Assembly: GCF_000009985.1 (NCBI RefSeq)
Contig: NC_007626.1
Coordinates: forward strand, 2,783,943 to 2,847,942
Direction of reading: 5' to 3'
Length of the DNA stretch: 64,000 bases
Source: Paramagnetospirillum magneticum AMB-1
Lineage (GTDB): Bacteria > Pseudomonadota > Alphaproteobacteria > Rhodospirillales > Magnetospirillaceae
Under the pieces are notes generated by a model. It saw only the letters and a list, made by a program, of their open reading frames with translations, searched no databases and was not told the DNA's origin. Positions 9,461 through 17,798 of this stretch are shown here, piece after piece. Numbering within the stretch: the first letter of the stretch is position 1; each line of letters starts with the position of its first letter. The position numbers and the translations under genes are program-made.

Positions 9461-10447
9461 ATGACCGCCCTCTTCCAAACCCGCATCACCGAACTGTTCG
9501 GTCTCCGCCTGCCGGTGCTGGCCGGCGGGCTGCAGTGGCTGGCCACCCCCGATTACGTGGCCGCTGCCGCCCAGGCGGGCATCTGCGGTTTCATCACGGC
9601 GGCCAGCTACGAGGACATCGCCGATCTGCGGACCGCCATCCGCCGCTGCCGCGACCTGTCCGAGGGCAAGCCGTTCGGGGTCAACGTCTCCATGCTGCCC
9701 AAGCTGGTGCAGGGCGAGCGGACGCAAGCCGTCTTTGACCTGATCGTCGAGGAGAATGTCCGCTTCGTCGAGACCTCCGGCCGCAACCCGGCGGCCTACC
9801 TGCCCGCGTTGAAGGCGGCGGGCATCACCGTGGTGCACAAGGTGCCGGCGGTGAAATACGCGCTCAAGGCCGAGGCCGAAGGCGTCGACGCCGTGGCCGT
9901 GGTGGGTGCCGAATGCGGCGGCCATCCCGGCATGGACATGGTCGGTACCATGGTGCAGGCCAATGTGGCGGCGGCCAAGCTGTCCATTCCGCTGCTGGTG
10001 GGCGGCGGCATCGGCACCGGCGCCCATCTGGTGGCCGCCCTGGCCCTGGGCGCCGATGGCGTGGTGGTGGGCACCCGCTTCCTGGTGGCCGAGGAGATCT
10101 GGGCCCATGCCGACTACAAGCAGAAGCTGATCGAGGCCGACGAGACCGAGACCACCCTGATCCTGTCATCCTTGCGCAACACCGCCCGCGTGCTGCGCAA
10201 CGAGGCGACCGCCACGGTGCAGGCGCTGGAATCCAATGGGGCCGGCATCGAGGCGCTGATGCCCCACATTTCCGGCAAGGTGGGCCGCGAGGCCTATCGC
10301 ACCGGCGACTGGAGCAAAGCCGCCCTGTCGGTGGGCCAGTCGGTGGCCTTCGCCGACCGCATCGAGCCCCTGGCCGCCATCATCGCCCGCTTCGAGGATG
10401 AAGCGCGGGCGGCTCTGGCCCGGCTGAAGGGGTTGTCGGAGCCATGA
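9461..10447 (+). CDS. Nitronate monooxygenase / 2-nitropropane dioxygenase-like flavoprotein
   Basis: A 328-residue TIM-barrel FMN protein. GAECGGHPGMDM (about residue 150) and the phosphate-binding VGGGIGTGAHLVAALALGADGVVVGT-type region (about 183-207) match the NPD/NMO family; related folds include FabK-type enoyl reductases. The ATG at 9461 was chosen because an upstream in-frame ATG at 9392 lies inside the repeat and would add repeat-encoded residues. In many acyl-CoA catabolic clusters such proteins are annotated as nitronate monooxygenase without evidence, so oxidation of nitronates and reduction of an enoyl intermediate are both possible. Its end overlaps the next gene by four bases. 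Confidence 0.82.
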   Translation: MTALFQTRITELFGLRLPVLAGGLQWLATPDYVAAAAQAGICGFITAASYEDIADLRTAIRRCRDLSEGKPFGVNVSMLPKLVQGERTQAVFDLIVEENVRFVETSGRNPAAYLPALKAAGITVVHKVPAVKYALKAEAEGVDAVAVVGAECGGHPGMDMVGTMVQANVAAAKLSIPLLVGGGIGTGAHLVAALALGADGVVVGTRFLVAEEIWAHADYKQKLIEADETETTLILSSLRNTARVLRNEATATVQALESNGAGIEALMPHISGKVGREAYRTGDWSKAALSVGQSVAFADRIEPLAAIIARFEDEARAALARLKGLSEP

Positions 10448-11853
10448 CCGGCGGGCGCCCGTCCGCCCTGCTGCTGCTGGGCATGATCGCCTGCGTGCTG
10501 GCCGATGTGGTAGTGCCCGCCGAAATGCTGCGCATGGGCGCCCGCCTTCTGCTGGTCGCCTTTCTGGCGGCGGAATGGCGCCGCATGGCGGTCAATGCCA
10601 AGGTGATGATCGGCCTTGCCCTCGGCCTGACCATGGGGGCGGCGGTGACGGGAACCGCCGAACCCGCCAAGGTCATCGCCGGTTCGCTGGATACCGGCGC
10701 CTTCTTCGCCACCTTCTTCGCCAACCAGTTCTTCCTGCGTGAAGCGGCGCGCACCTCGCCCCTGGTCAGCCGCTGCTCCACCTTCTTCGTCAACCAGCCC
10801 CCCGGGCGGCGCTATGCCCTGTTGACCGTGGGCGGCTATCTGTTCGGCATCATCCTCAATATCGGGGTGCTGAGCCTGCTGGGCATCATGATCAAGCAGC
10901 GCAATTCGCTGGAGGCGGCGGGCGGCAACGAGCAGATCAGGGATGTGCGCGAGCGCCGCATGGTGCTGGCCCTGCTGCGCGGCTTTTCCGTCACGCCGCT
11001 GGCCTCGCCGCTGTCCATCTCGCTGGCGGTGATGCTGACGGCGCTGCCCAGCCTGCACTGGAGCTCCATGCTGCCCCTGGGCATGGCCACCGGCGCCATC
11101 GTGCTGGGCCTGGGCTGGCTGCAGGACCGCCTCCAGGCGCCGGTCCACCTGCGCGGCCTGGCGCCGCCCGTGGAACCGGCCCGCGACTTCGCGGCCCTGG
11201 GCGGCGTCACGGCGCTGGTGCTGATGGTGTTCTTCACCGCCCTGGCCTTTGAGTGGCTGCTGGGCGTGCCGCTCAGCCGCGCCATGCTGGTCTCGACGCC
11301 CCTGGTGGGCCTGGGCTGGCTGGCCCGGCAATATCTCGGCGGCGGCATCGCCAGCGGCATGACCGCCACCGGCCGCCGGGTGGTGGTCCAGGCGGGAGCC
11401 ACCTTCCCCGCCTACCGCACCGAGATCGCCATCCTGTCCTCGGCCGGCTTCATCGGCACCCTGTTCTCGGCGATGATTCCGCCCGAGACCCTGGGCGCGC
11501 TCATCGCCTCGCCCCTGCTGCCGCCGGCCATTTTGCCGGCCCTGGCCATTCTGGCGGTGGTGGGGCCGGCACTGATCGGCATCAACCCCATCGTCTCGGT
11601 CACCATCATCGCCTCGGCGCTGAGCGCGGCGCCGTCCCTGCCGCTTTCCACCGAATCCCTGGCGCTGGGCCTGATCGGCGGCTGGTGCCTGGCCATCAAT
11701 TCATCGGCCATGACCGCCTCGGCCATGCTGCTGGGCGAGTTGGTGGGCAAGCCGTCGCGGACCATCGTGCTGGGCTGGAACGGCTTGTTCACCCTGGCGG
11801 TGTTCACGGTGCTGAGCCTGTGGCTCACCCTTCTGGCGCGCTTGATACAATGA
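10444..11853 (+). CDS. Uncharacterised multi-pass membrane protein
   Basis: A 469-residue, strongly hydrophobic protein with roughly ten or more membrane segments and few charged loops. I do not recognise a family with certainty. The C-terminal segment with INPIVSVTIIASAL and the conserved-looking INSSAMTASAMLLGE resemble half-sites of ion-transporter-superfamily carriers (for example dicarboxylate or arsenite permeases), but the similarity is only by eye. It overlaps the flavoprotein gene upstream and abuts the CoA-transferase gene downstream, so it is embedded in the acyl-CoA operon and may transport a pathway substrate or product. Confidence 0.75.
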   Translation: MTGGRPSALLLLGMIACVLADVVVPAEMLRMGARLLLVAFLAAEWRRMAVNAKVMIGLALGLTMGAAVTGTAEPAKVIAGSLDTGAFFATFFANQFFLREAARTSPLVSRCSTFFVNQPPGRRYALLTVGGYLFGIILNIGVLSLLGIMIKQRNSLEAAGGNEQIRDVRERRMVLALLRGFSVTPLASPLSISLAVMLTALPSLHWSSMLPLGMATGAIVLGLGWLQDRLQAPVHLRGLAPPVEPARDFAALGGVTALVLMVFFTALAFEWLLGVPLSRAMLVSTPLVGLGWLARQYLGGGIASGMTATGRRVVVQAGATFPAYRTEIAILSSAGFIGTLFSAMIPPETLGALIASPLLPPAILPALAILAVVGPALIGINPIVSVTIIASALSAAPSLPLSTESLALGLIGGWCLAINSSAMTASAMLLGELVGKPSRTIVLGWNGLFTLAVFTVLSLWLTLLARLIQ

Positions 11854-11864
11854 GGAACGACACC

Positions 11865-13085
11865 ATGCGGGCTTTGGACGACATCCTGGTCCTCGATCTT
11901 TCCCGGGTCCTGGCCGGTCCCTGGTGCACCCAGATGCTGTCCGATCTCGGTGCAAAGGTGATCAAGGTGGAAAAGCCCGGTGCCGGCGACGACACAAGGG
12001 GCTGGGGGCCGCCCTTCCTGACCGATCCCGCCACAGAGGAAAAGGGGGACGCCGCCTATTATCTGGCGGCCAACCGGGGCAAGCATTCGGTGACCATCGA
12101 CATGGCGACGCCCGAAGGCCAGGAACTGATCCGCCATCTGGCCGCCAAGGCCGACGTGCTGGTGGAAAACTACAAGCTGGGCGGCCTCAAGAAATACGGC
12201 CTGGATTACGACGCCCTCAAGGCGGTCAATCCCCGGCTGGTCTATTGCTCCATCACCGGCTTCGGCCAGACCGGCCCCTATGCGCCGCGCGCCGGCTACG
12301 ACTTCATGATCCAGGCCATGGGCGGCATGATGAGCGTCACCGGCGAGAAGGATGCCCTGCCCGGCGGTGGGCCGCAGAAGGCGGGCATCGCCATCGCCGA
12401 CCTGTCCACCGGCCTGCATGCGGTGATCGCCATCCTGGCGGCCCTCAACCAGCGCCACCGCACCGGGCGCGGCCAGTATATCGACCTGGGCCTGCTGGAC
12501 GTGCAGGTCTCCATGATGTCCAACCAGGCCCAGACCTATCTGGTGGGCGGCAAGGCCCCGGCCCGGGCGGGCAACGGCCACGCCGCCATCGTGCCCTATC
12601 AGGCGTTTCCCACCCAGGACGGCCACCTGATCATCGCGGTGGGCAATGACGGCCAGTTCGCCAAGCTGGCCGAGGTGCTGGGCCATCCCGAATGGGCGGC
12701 GGACCAGCGGTTCATCCTCAACCGCTCGCGCGTCGAGCACCGCGAGGTGCTGGTCCCCCTGCTGGAGGCCGAGACCCGGCGCTTCCCCTCGGCCCACTTG
12801 CTGGACGCCCTGGAGCGCCGCCAGATTCCGTGCGGCCCCATCAACACCATGGACAAGGTGTTCGACGACCCCCAGGCCCAGGCCCGCAATCTGCGGCAAG
12901 AGGTTCCCCACGCCCTGGCCGGCACCGTTCCCACCGTGGCCAGCCCGCTGCGCCTGTCGGACTCGCCCGTCATCTACGACCGGGGGCCGCCGCTGCTGGG
13001 CGAGCACACGGAGGTGGTCCTGGGCGATCTGCTGGGCCTGGACGCCCCGGCCGTGGAAGCCTTGCGCGCCAAAGGCGTGGTGTAG
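11865..13085 (+). CDS. CaiB/BaiF-type (family III) CoA transferase
   Basis: A 406-residue class III CoA transferase moving CoA between carboxylates. The N-terminus ALDDILVLDLSRVLAGPWC is the usual family opening. The catalytic aspartate should be the one in RAGYDFMIQAMGG (about residue 147), after the segment CSITGFGQTGPY. The ATG at 11865 has GAGGA eight bases upstream; another ATG at 11850 overlaps the stop of the membrane protein. It offers an ATP-independent way of activating the pathway acid, alongside the ATP-dependent ligase. Acceptor and donor are unknown. Confidence 0.9.
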   Translation: MRALDDILVLDLSRVLAGPWCTQMLSDLGAKVIKVEKPGAGDDTRGWGPPFLTDPATEEKGDAAYYLAANRGKHSVTIDMATPEGQELIRHLAAKADVLVENYKLGGLKKYGLDYDALKAVNPRLVYCSITGFGQTGPYAPRAGYDFMIQAMGGMMSVTGEKDALPGGGPQKAGIAIADLSTGLHAVIAILAALNQRHRTGRGQYIDLGLLDVQVSMMSNQAQTYLVGGKAPARAGNGHAAIVPYQAFPTQDGHLIIAVGNDGQFAKLAEVLGHPEWAADQRFILNRSRVEHREVLVPLLEAETRRFPSAHLLDALERRQIPCGPINTMDKVFDDPQAQARNLRQEVPHALAGTVPTVASPLRLSDSPVIYDRGPPLLGEHTEVVLGDLLGLDAPAVEALRAKGVV

Positions 13086-13122
13086 GCTTGACGGCGGCGA
13101 GGGCGGCCCTGATAAATCGGAG

Positions 13123-15102
13123 ATGACCTCCGATCCCGCCCTGCTGCTCCAACAGGCCGAAGCGCTGCACAACCAGGGCCGCGTGGACGAGGCGGAAGCC
13201 CTGTACCACCGCGTCCTCAGGCAGGCGCCGCAATCGCCCGAAGCCGCCAAGTCCCTCACCAATCTGGGAGTCATCGCCCACGGCCGGGGACGGACCGGCG
13301 AGGCCCTGACCCTGCACGGCCAAGCCCTGGCCCTGGCCCCCCAACTGGCCGAGGCCTGGTGCAACCGGGGTGACCTGCTGAGCGATCTCGGCCGCCTGGA
13401 GGAGGCGGAAGGCGACTTCGTTCGGGCCTGCGACCTTTCCCCCGCGCTGCTGCCCGCCTGGTTCAACCTGGGCAATGTGCGCCTGCGCCGGGGCGACACG
13501 GCGCAGGCCGAGCCCTGTTATCGCCGGGCCGCCGCCCTGGCGCCCCACCTGCCGCTCATCCATGCCCAACTGGCCCGCTGCCTGGACGCCATGGGTCAGG
13601 CCGAGGGGGCCGCCGACGCCATGGAGGCGGCATGGCGCCTTGCCCCCGACGACTGGCGGCTGCTGACCGACCTGGGGGCGCTGCAGCAACAGGCCGGGCG
13701 CCTCCATGCGGCGCAGAACAGCCTGCGCGCCGCCATCTCGCTCAATCCCAGCCATGCCGCCGCCCATTACAACCTGGGCAACGTCTTTTACGGCGAGGGC
13801 CGCGCCGCCGAGGCCGTCGCCTGCTGGCAAGCGGCCTGGAGCATGGACCCAAGCCTGGGCGAAGCGGCCTCCAACGCCCTCAACGGCCTGCATTACCTCC
13901 CCGACCTGACCGGCGATGAGGTGGGCCGCGTCCATCGCCGGATGATGGAGCGCGACGGCTCCCCCCCTCCCGCCCCACATGCCAACGCCGCAGACCCGGG
14001 CCGGGTGATCCGGGTCGGCTATGTCTCGGCGGATTTCCGCCGCCATCCCCTCGGCCAGTTGATGCGCCCGGTGCTGAAGGGCCACGACCGCAGCCAGGTC
14101 TTCGCCGTCTGCTACGCGACACGGCCGGGCCATGACGAAATCACCGCCGAGCTTCGGCACCATGCCGATCTCTGGCGGGAGGTGGCGGGACTGGACGACG
14201 GCGCCCTGGCCCAGCAGGTCCGCCAGGACGGCATCGACATCCTGGTGGACCTGGACGGCCAGACGGCGGGCAACCGGCTGGGGCTGTTCGCCCTGAGGCC
14301 GGCGCCGGTCCAGATGAGTTGGCTGGGCTATCCCTTCACCACCGGGCTGGCCGCCATGGATTACGCCCTGCTGGACCGCGCCACCGTGCCGCCCGAGGCG
14401 GAAGCGTGGTTCAGCGAGACGGTGCTGCTGCTGCCCGGCTCGCGCCTGTGTTACCAGGGACCGGAAACCCCCGAGCCCGCTCCGCCGCCGAGCCTGGAGC
14501 GCGGCAGCGTCACCTTCGGCAGCTTCAACAACATCGCCAAGCTGAACGAGCAGGTCATCGCCGCCTGGGCGCGCATCCTGAACCGGGTGCCGAACTCGCG
14601 CCTGTGGCTGAAATGGCCGCACCTTGCCCTCGACGAGGTGGCAAGCCCCCTGCGTCAGGCCTTCGCCGCCCACGGCGTCGATCCAGGCCGGCTGGAACTG
14701 CGCGGCAATTCGCCGCCCGCCCAATTGCTGGCCGAATACGCCGAAATCGACATCGCGCTCGATCCCTTCCCCTATTGCGGCGCCTTCACCTCCTGCGAGG
14801 CCTTGTGGATGGGGGTGCCGGTGGTCACCCTGCCCGGCCCCCGGCCGTTCTCGCGCCAGACCCTGGCATTGCTGGCCGCCATGGGCCTGGAGGACGAGTT
14901 GGCCCGTCCCGACCTTGCCGCCTATGAAGATCTGGCCGTCGCCCTGGCCGCCGATCCGGAGAGGCTGACACGGCTGCGGGGCGGGCTGCGCCCTCTCATG
15001 CGGCAAGGCATCGGCGACGCCGAGGCCCATGTGGCGGGGCTGGAACGGGTGTTCCGGCAGGTCTGGACGGATTGGTGCGCAAGGATAAAGGGGGAGGCTT
15101 GA
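13123..15102 (+). CDS. TPR protein with O-GlcNAc-transferase-like (SPINDLY-type, GT41) domain
   Basis: A 659-residue protein. About eight tetratricopeptide repeats occupy residues 1-270 (for example GRVDEAEALYHRVLRQAPQS and AAHYNLGNVFYGEGRAAEAV). A C-terminal GT41-like catalytic region follows from about 290, with VGYVSADFRRHPLG, VTFGSFNNIAKLNEQVI and DPFPYCGAFTSCEALWMG. The family transfers a sugar from a nucleotide sugar to protein Ser/Thr in eukaryotes; bacterial members glycosylate proteins or surface structures in few tested cases. The start is 37 bases after the CoA transferase, and GGAG lies just upstream of the ATG. It may be co-transcribed with the acyl-CoA genes without being functionally linked. 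Confidence 0.88.
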   Translation: MTSDPALLLQQAEALHNQGRVDEAEALYHRVLRQAPQSPEAAKSLTNLGVIAHGRGRTGEALTLHGQALALAPQLAEAWCNRGDLLSDLGRLEEAEGDFVRACDLSPALLPAWFNLGNVRLRRGDTAQAEPCYRRAAALAPHLPLIHAQLARCLDAMGQAEGAADAMEAAWRLAPDDWRLLTDLGALQQQAGRLHAAQNSLRAAISLNPSHAAAHYNLGNVFYGEGRAAEAVACWQAAWSMDPSLGEAASNALNGLHYLPDLTGDEVGRVHRRMMERDGSPPPAPHANAADPGRVIRVGYVSADFRRHPLGQLMRPVLKGHDRSQVFAVCYATRPGHDEITAELRHHADLWREVAGLDDGALAQQVRQDGIDILVDLDGQTAGNRLGLFALRPAPVQMSWLGYPFTTGLAAMDYALLDRATVPPEAEAWFSETVLLLPGSRLCYQGPETPEPAPPPSLERGSVTFGSFNNIAKLNEQVIAAWARILNRVPNSRLWLKWPHLALDEVASPLRQAFAAHGVDPGRLELRGNSPPAQLLAEYAEIDIALDPFPYCGAFTSCEALWMGVPVVTLPGPRPFSRQTLALLAAMGLEDELARPDLAAYEDLAVALAADPERLTRLRGGLRPLMRQGIGDAEAHVAGLERVFRQVWTDWCARIKGEA

Positions 15103-15120
15103 TTTAAGGCCTCCCCCTTT
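15087..15120 (+). terminator. Hairpin terminator after the TPR/GT41 gene
   Basis: A 12-bp stem AAAGGGGGAGGC / GCCTCCCCCTTT (15087-15098 and 15109-15120) with a 10-base loop. The gene's stop codon TGA (15100-15102) lies in the loop. The T run is short, so it may terminate incompletely or mainly protect the 3' end. Confidence 0.75.
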
Positions 15121-15318
15121 ACCGCTCTCCCCTACCCCCCCGGGTTGGGATCGCCGCGGCGACTACGTCACCGCAAAAAAAAGGACCCGGCCCCATGGGC
15201 ACAGGTCGTTGCGGGTTATTACTTACCATCAAACCCCACCCCTGCCAAGCACAAAAGGATAGGCGAGCCCCATCCTTTCGGTGAAAGGGCGACATTTGAG
15301 GGGAAACATCACACGCCG

Positions 15319-15334
15319 TGTCGTACTTGCGACA
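15319..15334 (+). promoter_or_regulatory. NifA-type upstream activator sequence (TGT-N10-ACA)
   Basis: TGTCGTACTTGCGACA is a perfect TGT-N10-ACA match with extended dyad symmetry (TGTCG/CGACA). NifA, the nitrogen-fixation enhancer-binding protein, binds this motif. It lies about 220 bases upstream of the sigma-54 promoter before apbE, somewhat further than the common 80-200 bases. TGT-N10-ACA alone is short and can occur by chance; the pairing with a -24/-12 promoter and rnf genes gives it weight. Confidence 0.65.
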
Positions 15335-15553
15335 AGCCTCCCATCACGACCCGGCCGGATTTTTCCTCCTGCCAAAGGCCATAGCCATCCCGTTACATCC
15401 TGTGGATAAGCTGCGTATCACTTAAAATTCGGCTGATTTCCGCCATTTCGTAAATTTGGTATTGCAATGCGTATTTCAAAACACACACTCTTGATGTGGA
15501 CGATGACCTCGCATACCATCTATGTGACGTTTTTTTGAGCAATTATACTTTTG

Positions 15554-15569
15554 TGGCGCGGGTCTTGCT
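15554..15569 (+). promoter_or_regulatory. Sigma-54 (RpoN) -24/-12 promoter of the rnf operon
   Basis: TGGCGC-GGGTC-TTGCT matches the consensus TGGCRC-N5-TTGCW at every position, with the invariant GG and GC ten bases apart. Transcription would start near 15580, giving a leader of about 60 bases before apbE. RpoN promoters require an ATP-dependent activator; the NifA-type site upstream supplies the likely one. Confidence 0.8.
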
Positions 15570-15642
15570 AAGACACTTGGCGGACCGTGGGAACAGGCCC
15601 CCTGGCGTCCGGAAGTTTCACCCGAAGGAGGGCTCAGGCTCG

Positions 15643-16641
15643 ATGACCGTTCGTATCACCCGCCGTCGCGCCATCACCGTTCTGGCCGCCGCCGCCGGAC
15701 TGCCGTTGCTGATGCAGGCCAACGCCGCCCAGGCCCGCCTGGTCCGCTGGGAAGGAACGACCCTCGGGGCGCCTTCCACCATCCAGCTGTTTTCCACCGA
15801 CGAGGCCAAGGCCCGCGCCGCGCTGGCCGCCGCGCAAGGGGAACTGGCCCGGCTGGAAGCCATTTTCAGCATCTACCGCGCCGATTCGGCCCTGTCGGCC
15901 CTGAACCGTGACGGCAAGCTGGACAACGCGCCGGCCGAGTTCGTCGAACTGGTCGCCCACGCCAAGAGCCTGGCCGCCATCAGCGACGGCGCCTTCGACC
16001 CCACCATCCAGCCGGTGTGGCAGCTGTATTTCAGCCACTTCACCGCCTCCAATCCCGACCCGAACGGCCCGGCGCGCAAGGACATCGACGCCGCCCTGGC
16101 CCTGGTGGACTGGAAAGGCATCGAGATCGACGCCGCCGGCCATCGGGTCGCCCTGGCCCGCCCGGGCATGGCGCTGACGCTGAATGCCCGCGCCCAGGGC
16201 TATATCACCGACAAGGTCGCCGAGGTGCTGCGCGCCCACGGTTTCAGCCAGATGCTGGTGGACATGGGCGAGCCCCGCGCCCTGGAGGCCAAGCCCGACG
16301 GCTCGGCGTGGCATATCGGCATCGCCAACCCGGCCGACAACACCAAGGCGGTGACCTCGGTCGACGTGGTCAACAAGTGTGTCTCCACCTCGGGCGGCTA
16401 CGGCACCATCTTCGACGAGGCGGGCAAGTTCACCCACATCATCGATCCCAGGACCGGCCGCACGGCCTCGGCCGATCTGGGGGTGACGGTGATCGCCGAC
16501 ACCGCCACCATCGCCGATGGCTTGGCCACCGCCCTGATCCTGGCGCCGGAAGACAAGCGCCAGCACATCCTGCGGATTGCGGGCGCCGACAAGGCCATCT
16601 TCGTCACGCCCCAGGGCGTCGTCGCCACGGTGACGGCCTGA
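15643..16641 (+). CDS. apbE: ApbE, FAD:protein FMN transferase
   Basis: A 332-residue exported flavin transferase that attaches FMN covalently to Ser/Thr of target proteins such as RnfD and RnfG. The N-terminus VRITRRRAITVLAAAAGLP has a twin-arginine followed by a hydrophobic stretch ending at AQA, so Tat or Sec export to the periplasm is expected. The ApbE fold shows LNARAQGYITDKVAEVL and, near the C-terminus, THIIDPRTGRTA, which holds flavin-binding residues. The ATG at 15643 follows AAGGAGG by 11 bases. As first gene of the operon under the sigma-54 promoter it supplies the maturation enzyme together with its substrates. Confidence 0.92.
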   Translation: MTVRITRRRAITVLAAAAGLPLLMQANAAQARLVRWEGTTLGAPSTIQLFSTDEAKARAALAAAQGELARLEAIFSIYRADSALSALNRDGKLDNAPAEFVELVAHAKSLAAISDGAFDPTIQPVWQLYFSHFTASNPDPNGPARKDIDAALALVDWKGIEIDAAGHRVALARPGMALTLNARAQGYITDKVAEVLRAHGFSQMLVDMGEPRALEAKPDGSAWHIGIANPADNTKAVTSVDVVNKCVSTSGGYGTIFDEAGKFTHIIDPRTGRTASADLGVTVIADTATIADGLATALILAPEDKRQHILRIAGADKAIFVTPQGVVATVTA

Positions 16642-16649
16642 GACTGGTG

Positions 16650-17189
16650 ATGAACGAGCCCCAGTCCTCCACGCCGCCGGAATCCTTCTTTCCGGCCGCC
16701 GATGACCGCGACATGGTCGAGGGCTTCGCCCGCGTGGTCGCCATCAGCGGCGGCAAGGCGTGGGCCGAGCCCGAGCAGGCGCCCAGTTGCGGCGGCTGCC
16801 ACTCGGCGGGGCTGTGCAGCATCGGCAAGCAGATCGGCGACCCCTCCGCCCGCCAGATGGCCAAGCGCTTCGCCCTGCCGGGTGATCTTGGGCTGACGGT
16901 CGGGGAAAAGGTGGTGGTGGGTATCCGCGAGGACACCCTGACCAAGGGGGCGTTGACCGCCTATGGCCTGCCGCTGCTGACCTTGCTGATCGGCGGCATC
17001 CTGGGACAGGAACTGGGCCACAGCGACGGCATGGCGGCGCTGGGAGCCGTCGGCGGGATGGTGATCGGGCTGCTGGGCGCCCGCTTCATCGCCGGCATTC
17101 TTTCGGCACGGGGGGTGCTGACCCCCCGCTACCTGCGCCGCGCCTTTGAGGTGCCGGCCGACGGGGCCTGCCACACGGAACTTGGGTAA
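16650..17189 (+). CDS. rseC: RseC/MucC-family membrane protein
   Basis: A 180-residue protein with a soluble N-terminal part containing the cysteine cluster CGGCHSAGLC (about residues 47-56) and two adjacent membrane segments at about 110-155. This is the layout of RseC, which in E. coli acts with the Rsx(Rnf) complex to keep SoxR reduced. Here it lies between apbE and rnfA, eight bases after apbE, so a part in Rnf assembly or electron transfer is likely. The cysteines could bind an iron-sulfur cluster, which is inference. Confidence 0.85.
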   Translation: MNEPQSSTPPESFFPAADDRDMVEGFARVVAISGGKAWAEPEQAPSCGGCHSAGLCSIGKQIGDPSARQMAKRFALPGDLGLTVGEKVVVGIREDTLTKGALTAYGLPLLTLLIGGILGQELGHSDGMAALGAVGGMVIGLLGARFIAGILSARGVLTPRYLRRAFEVPADGACHTELG

Positions 17190-17203
17190 AGGGGAAGCAC
17201 CCG

Positions 17204-17785
17204 ATGCAACATTACCTTCTGCTGATCATCAGCGCCGCCCTGGTCAGCAATGTCGTGCTGATGCGGTTCCTGGGCCTGTGTTCCTTCATGGGCGTCACCA
17301 CCCGGGTGGACACCGCCGTGGGCATGGGGGCGGCCACCACCTTCTGCATCACCGTCTCGGCCATGCTGGATTGGGGTCTGGAGCACTTCCTGCTGGAGCC
17401 CTACGAGCTTGGCTATCTGCGCACCGTGGCCTTCATCCTGGTCATCGCGGCAGCCGTGCAGTTCACCGAGGCCGTGGTCCGCAAGGTCTCGCCCGCCATG
17501 TTCCAGATGCTGGGTATCTACCTGCCGCTGATCACCACCAACTGCGCCGTGCTGGGCGTCAATCTGCTGTTGGTCGAAGGCAAGATGAACTTCATCGAGA
17601 GCACGCTGTTCGCCCTGGCCTCGTCGCTGGGCTACTCGCTGGTCATGGTGCTGTTCGCCGGCCTGCGCGAACGCATCGCCTTGAACGCCGTGCCGCGCCT
17701 GTTCGCCGGCCCGCCCATCGGCTTCATCACCGCCAGCCTGCTGGCCCTGGCCTTCATGGGCTTTTCCGGTATGAGCACCAATTAG
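17204..17785 (+). CDS. rnfA: Rnf complex subunit RnfA
   Basis: A 193-residue six-helix membrane protein of normal family length. The opening HYLLLIISAALVSNVVLMRF and the segment TTNCAVLGVN, which contains the conserved Asn-Cys pair of RnfA/RnfE that coordinates a membrane iron-sulfur cluster, identify it. RnfA and RnfE pair in the membrane core of the Rnf ion-translocating ferredoxin:NAD oxidoreductase. It is followed after 13 bases by rnfB with a strong AGGAGG. Confidence 0.95.
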   Translation: MQHYLLLIISAALVSNVVLMRFLGLCSFMGVTTRVDTAVGMGAATTFCITVSAMLDWGLEHFLLEPYELGYLRTVAFILVIAAAVQFTEAVVRKVSPAMFQMLGIYLPLITTNCAVLGVNLLLVEGKMNFIESTLFALASSLGYSLVMVLFAGLRERIALNAVPRLFAGPPIGFITASLLALAFMGFSGMSTN

Positions 17786-17798
17786 GAGGTTGCCTGTC

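Larger units (their letters stand above)
15121..15642 (+). other. Long intergenic control region upstream of the rnf operon
   Basis: This 520-base gap carries no convincing gene. A 79-codon open frame at 15145-15384 has no Shine-Dalgarno sequence, atypical composition and no family signature, so I do not call it. The left part is moderately GC-rich and contains the NifA-type site. From about 15405 to 15553 the sequence becomes clearly AT-rich compared with the surroundings, as expected for a bendable segment between an upstream activator site and a sigma-54 promoter. I could not find a good IHF consensus in it. Confidence 0.6.

Noticed and set aside
13880..14122. Antisense frames across the TPR/GT41 gene
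   Set aside because: Low-complexity Arg/Gly/Pro-rich translations typical of antisense GC-rich DNA.
15145..15384. 79-codon open frame in the rnf control region
   Set aside because: No Shine-Dalgarno sequence, biased composition, no recognisable domain, and it overlaps the NifA-type site.
15405..15550. IHF site between the NifA-type site and the sigma-54 promoter
   Set aside because: The AT-rich stretch lacks an acceptable WATCAA-N4-TTR match.
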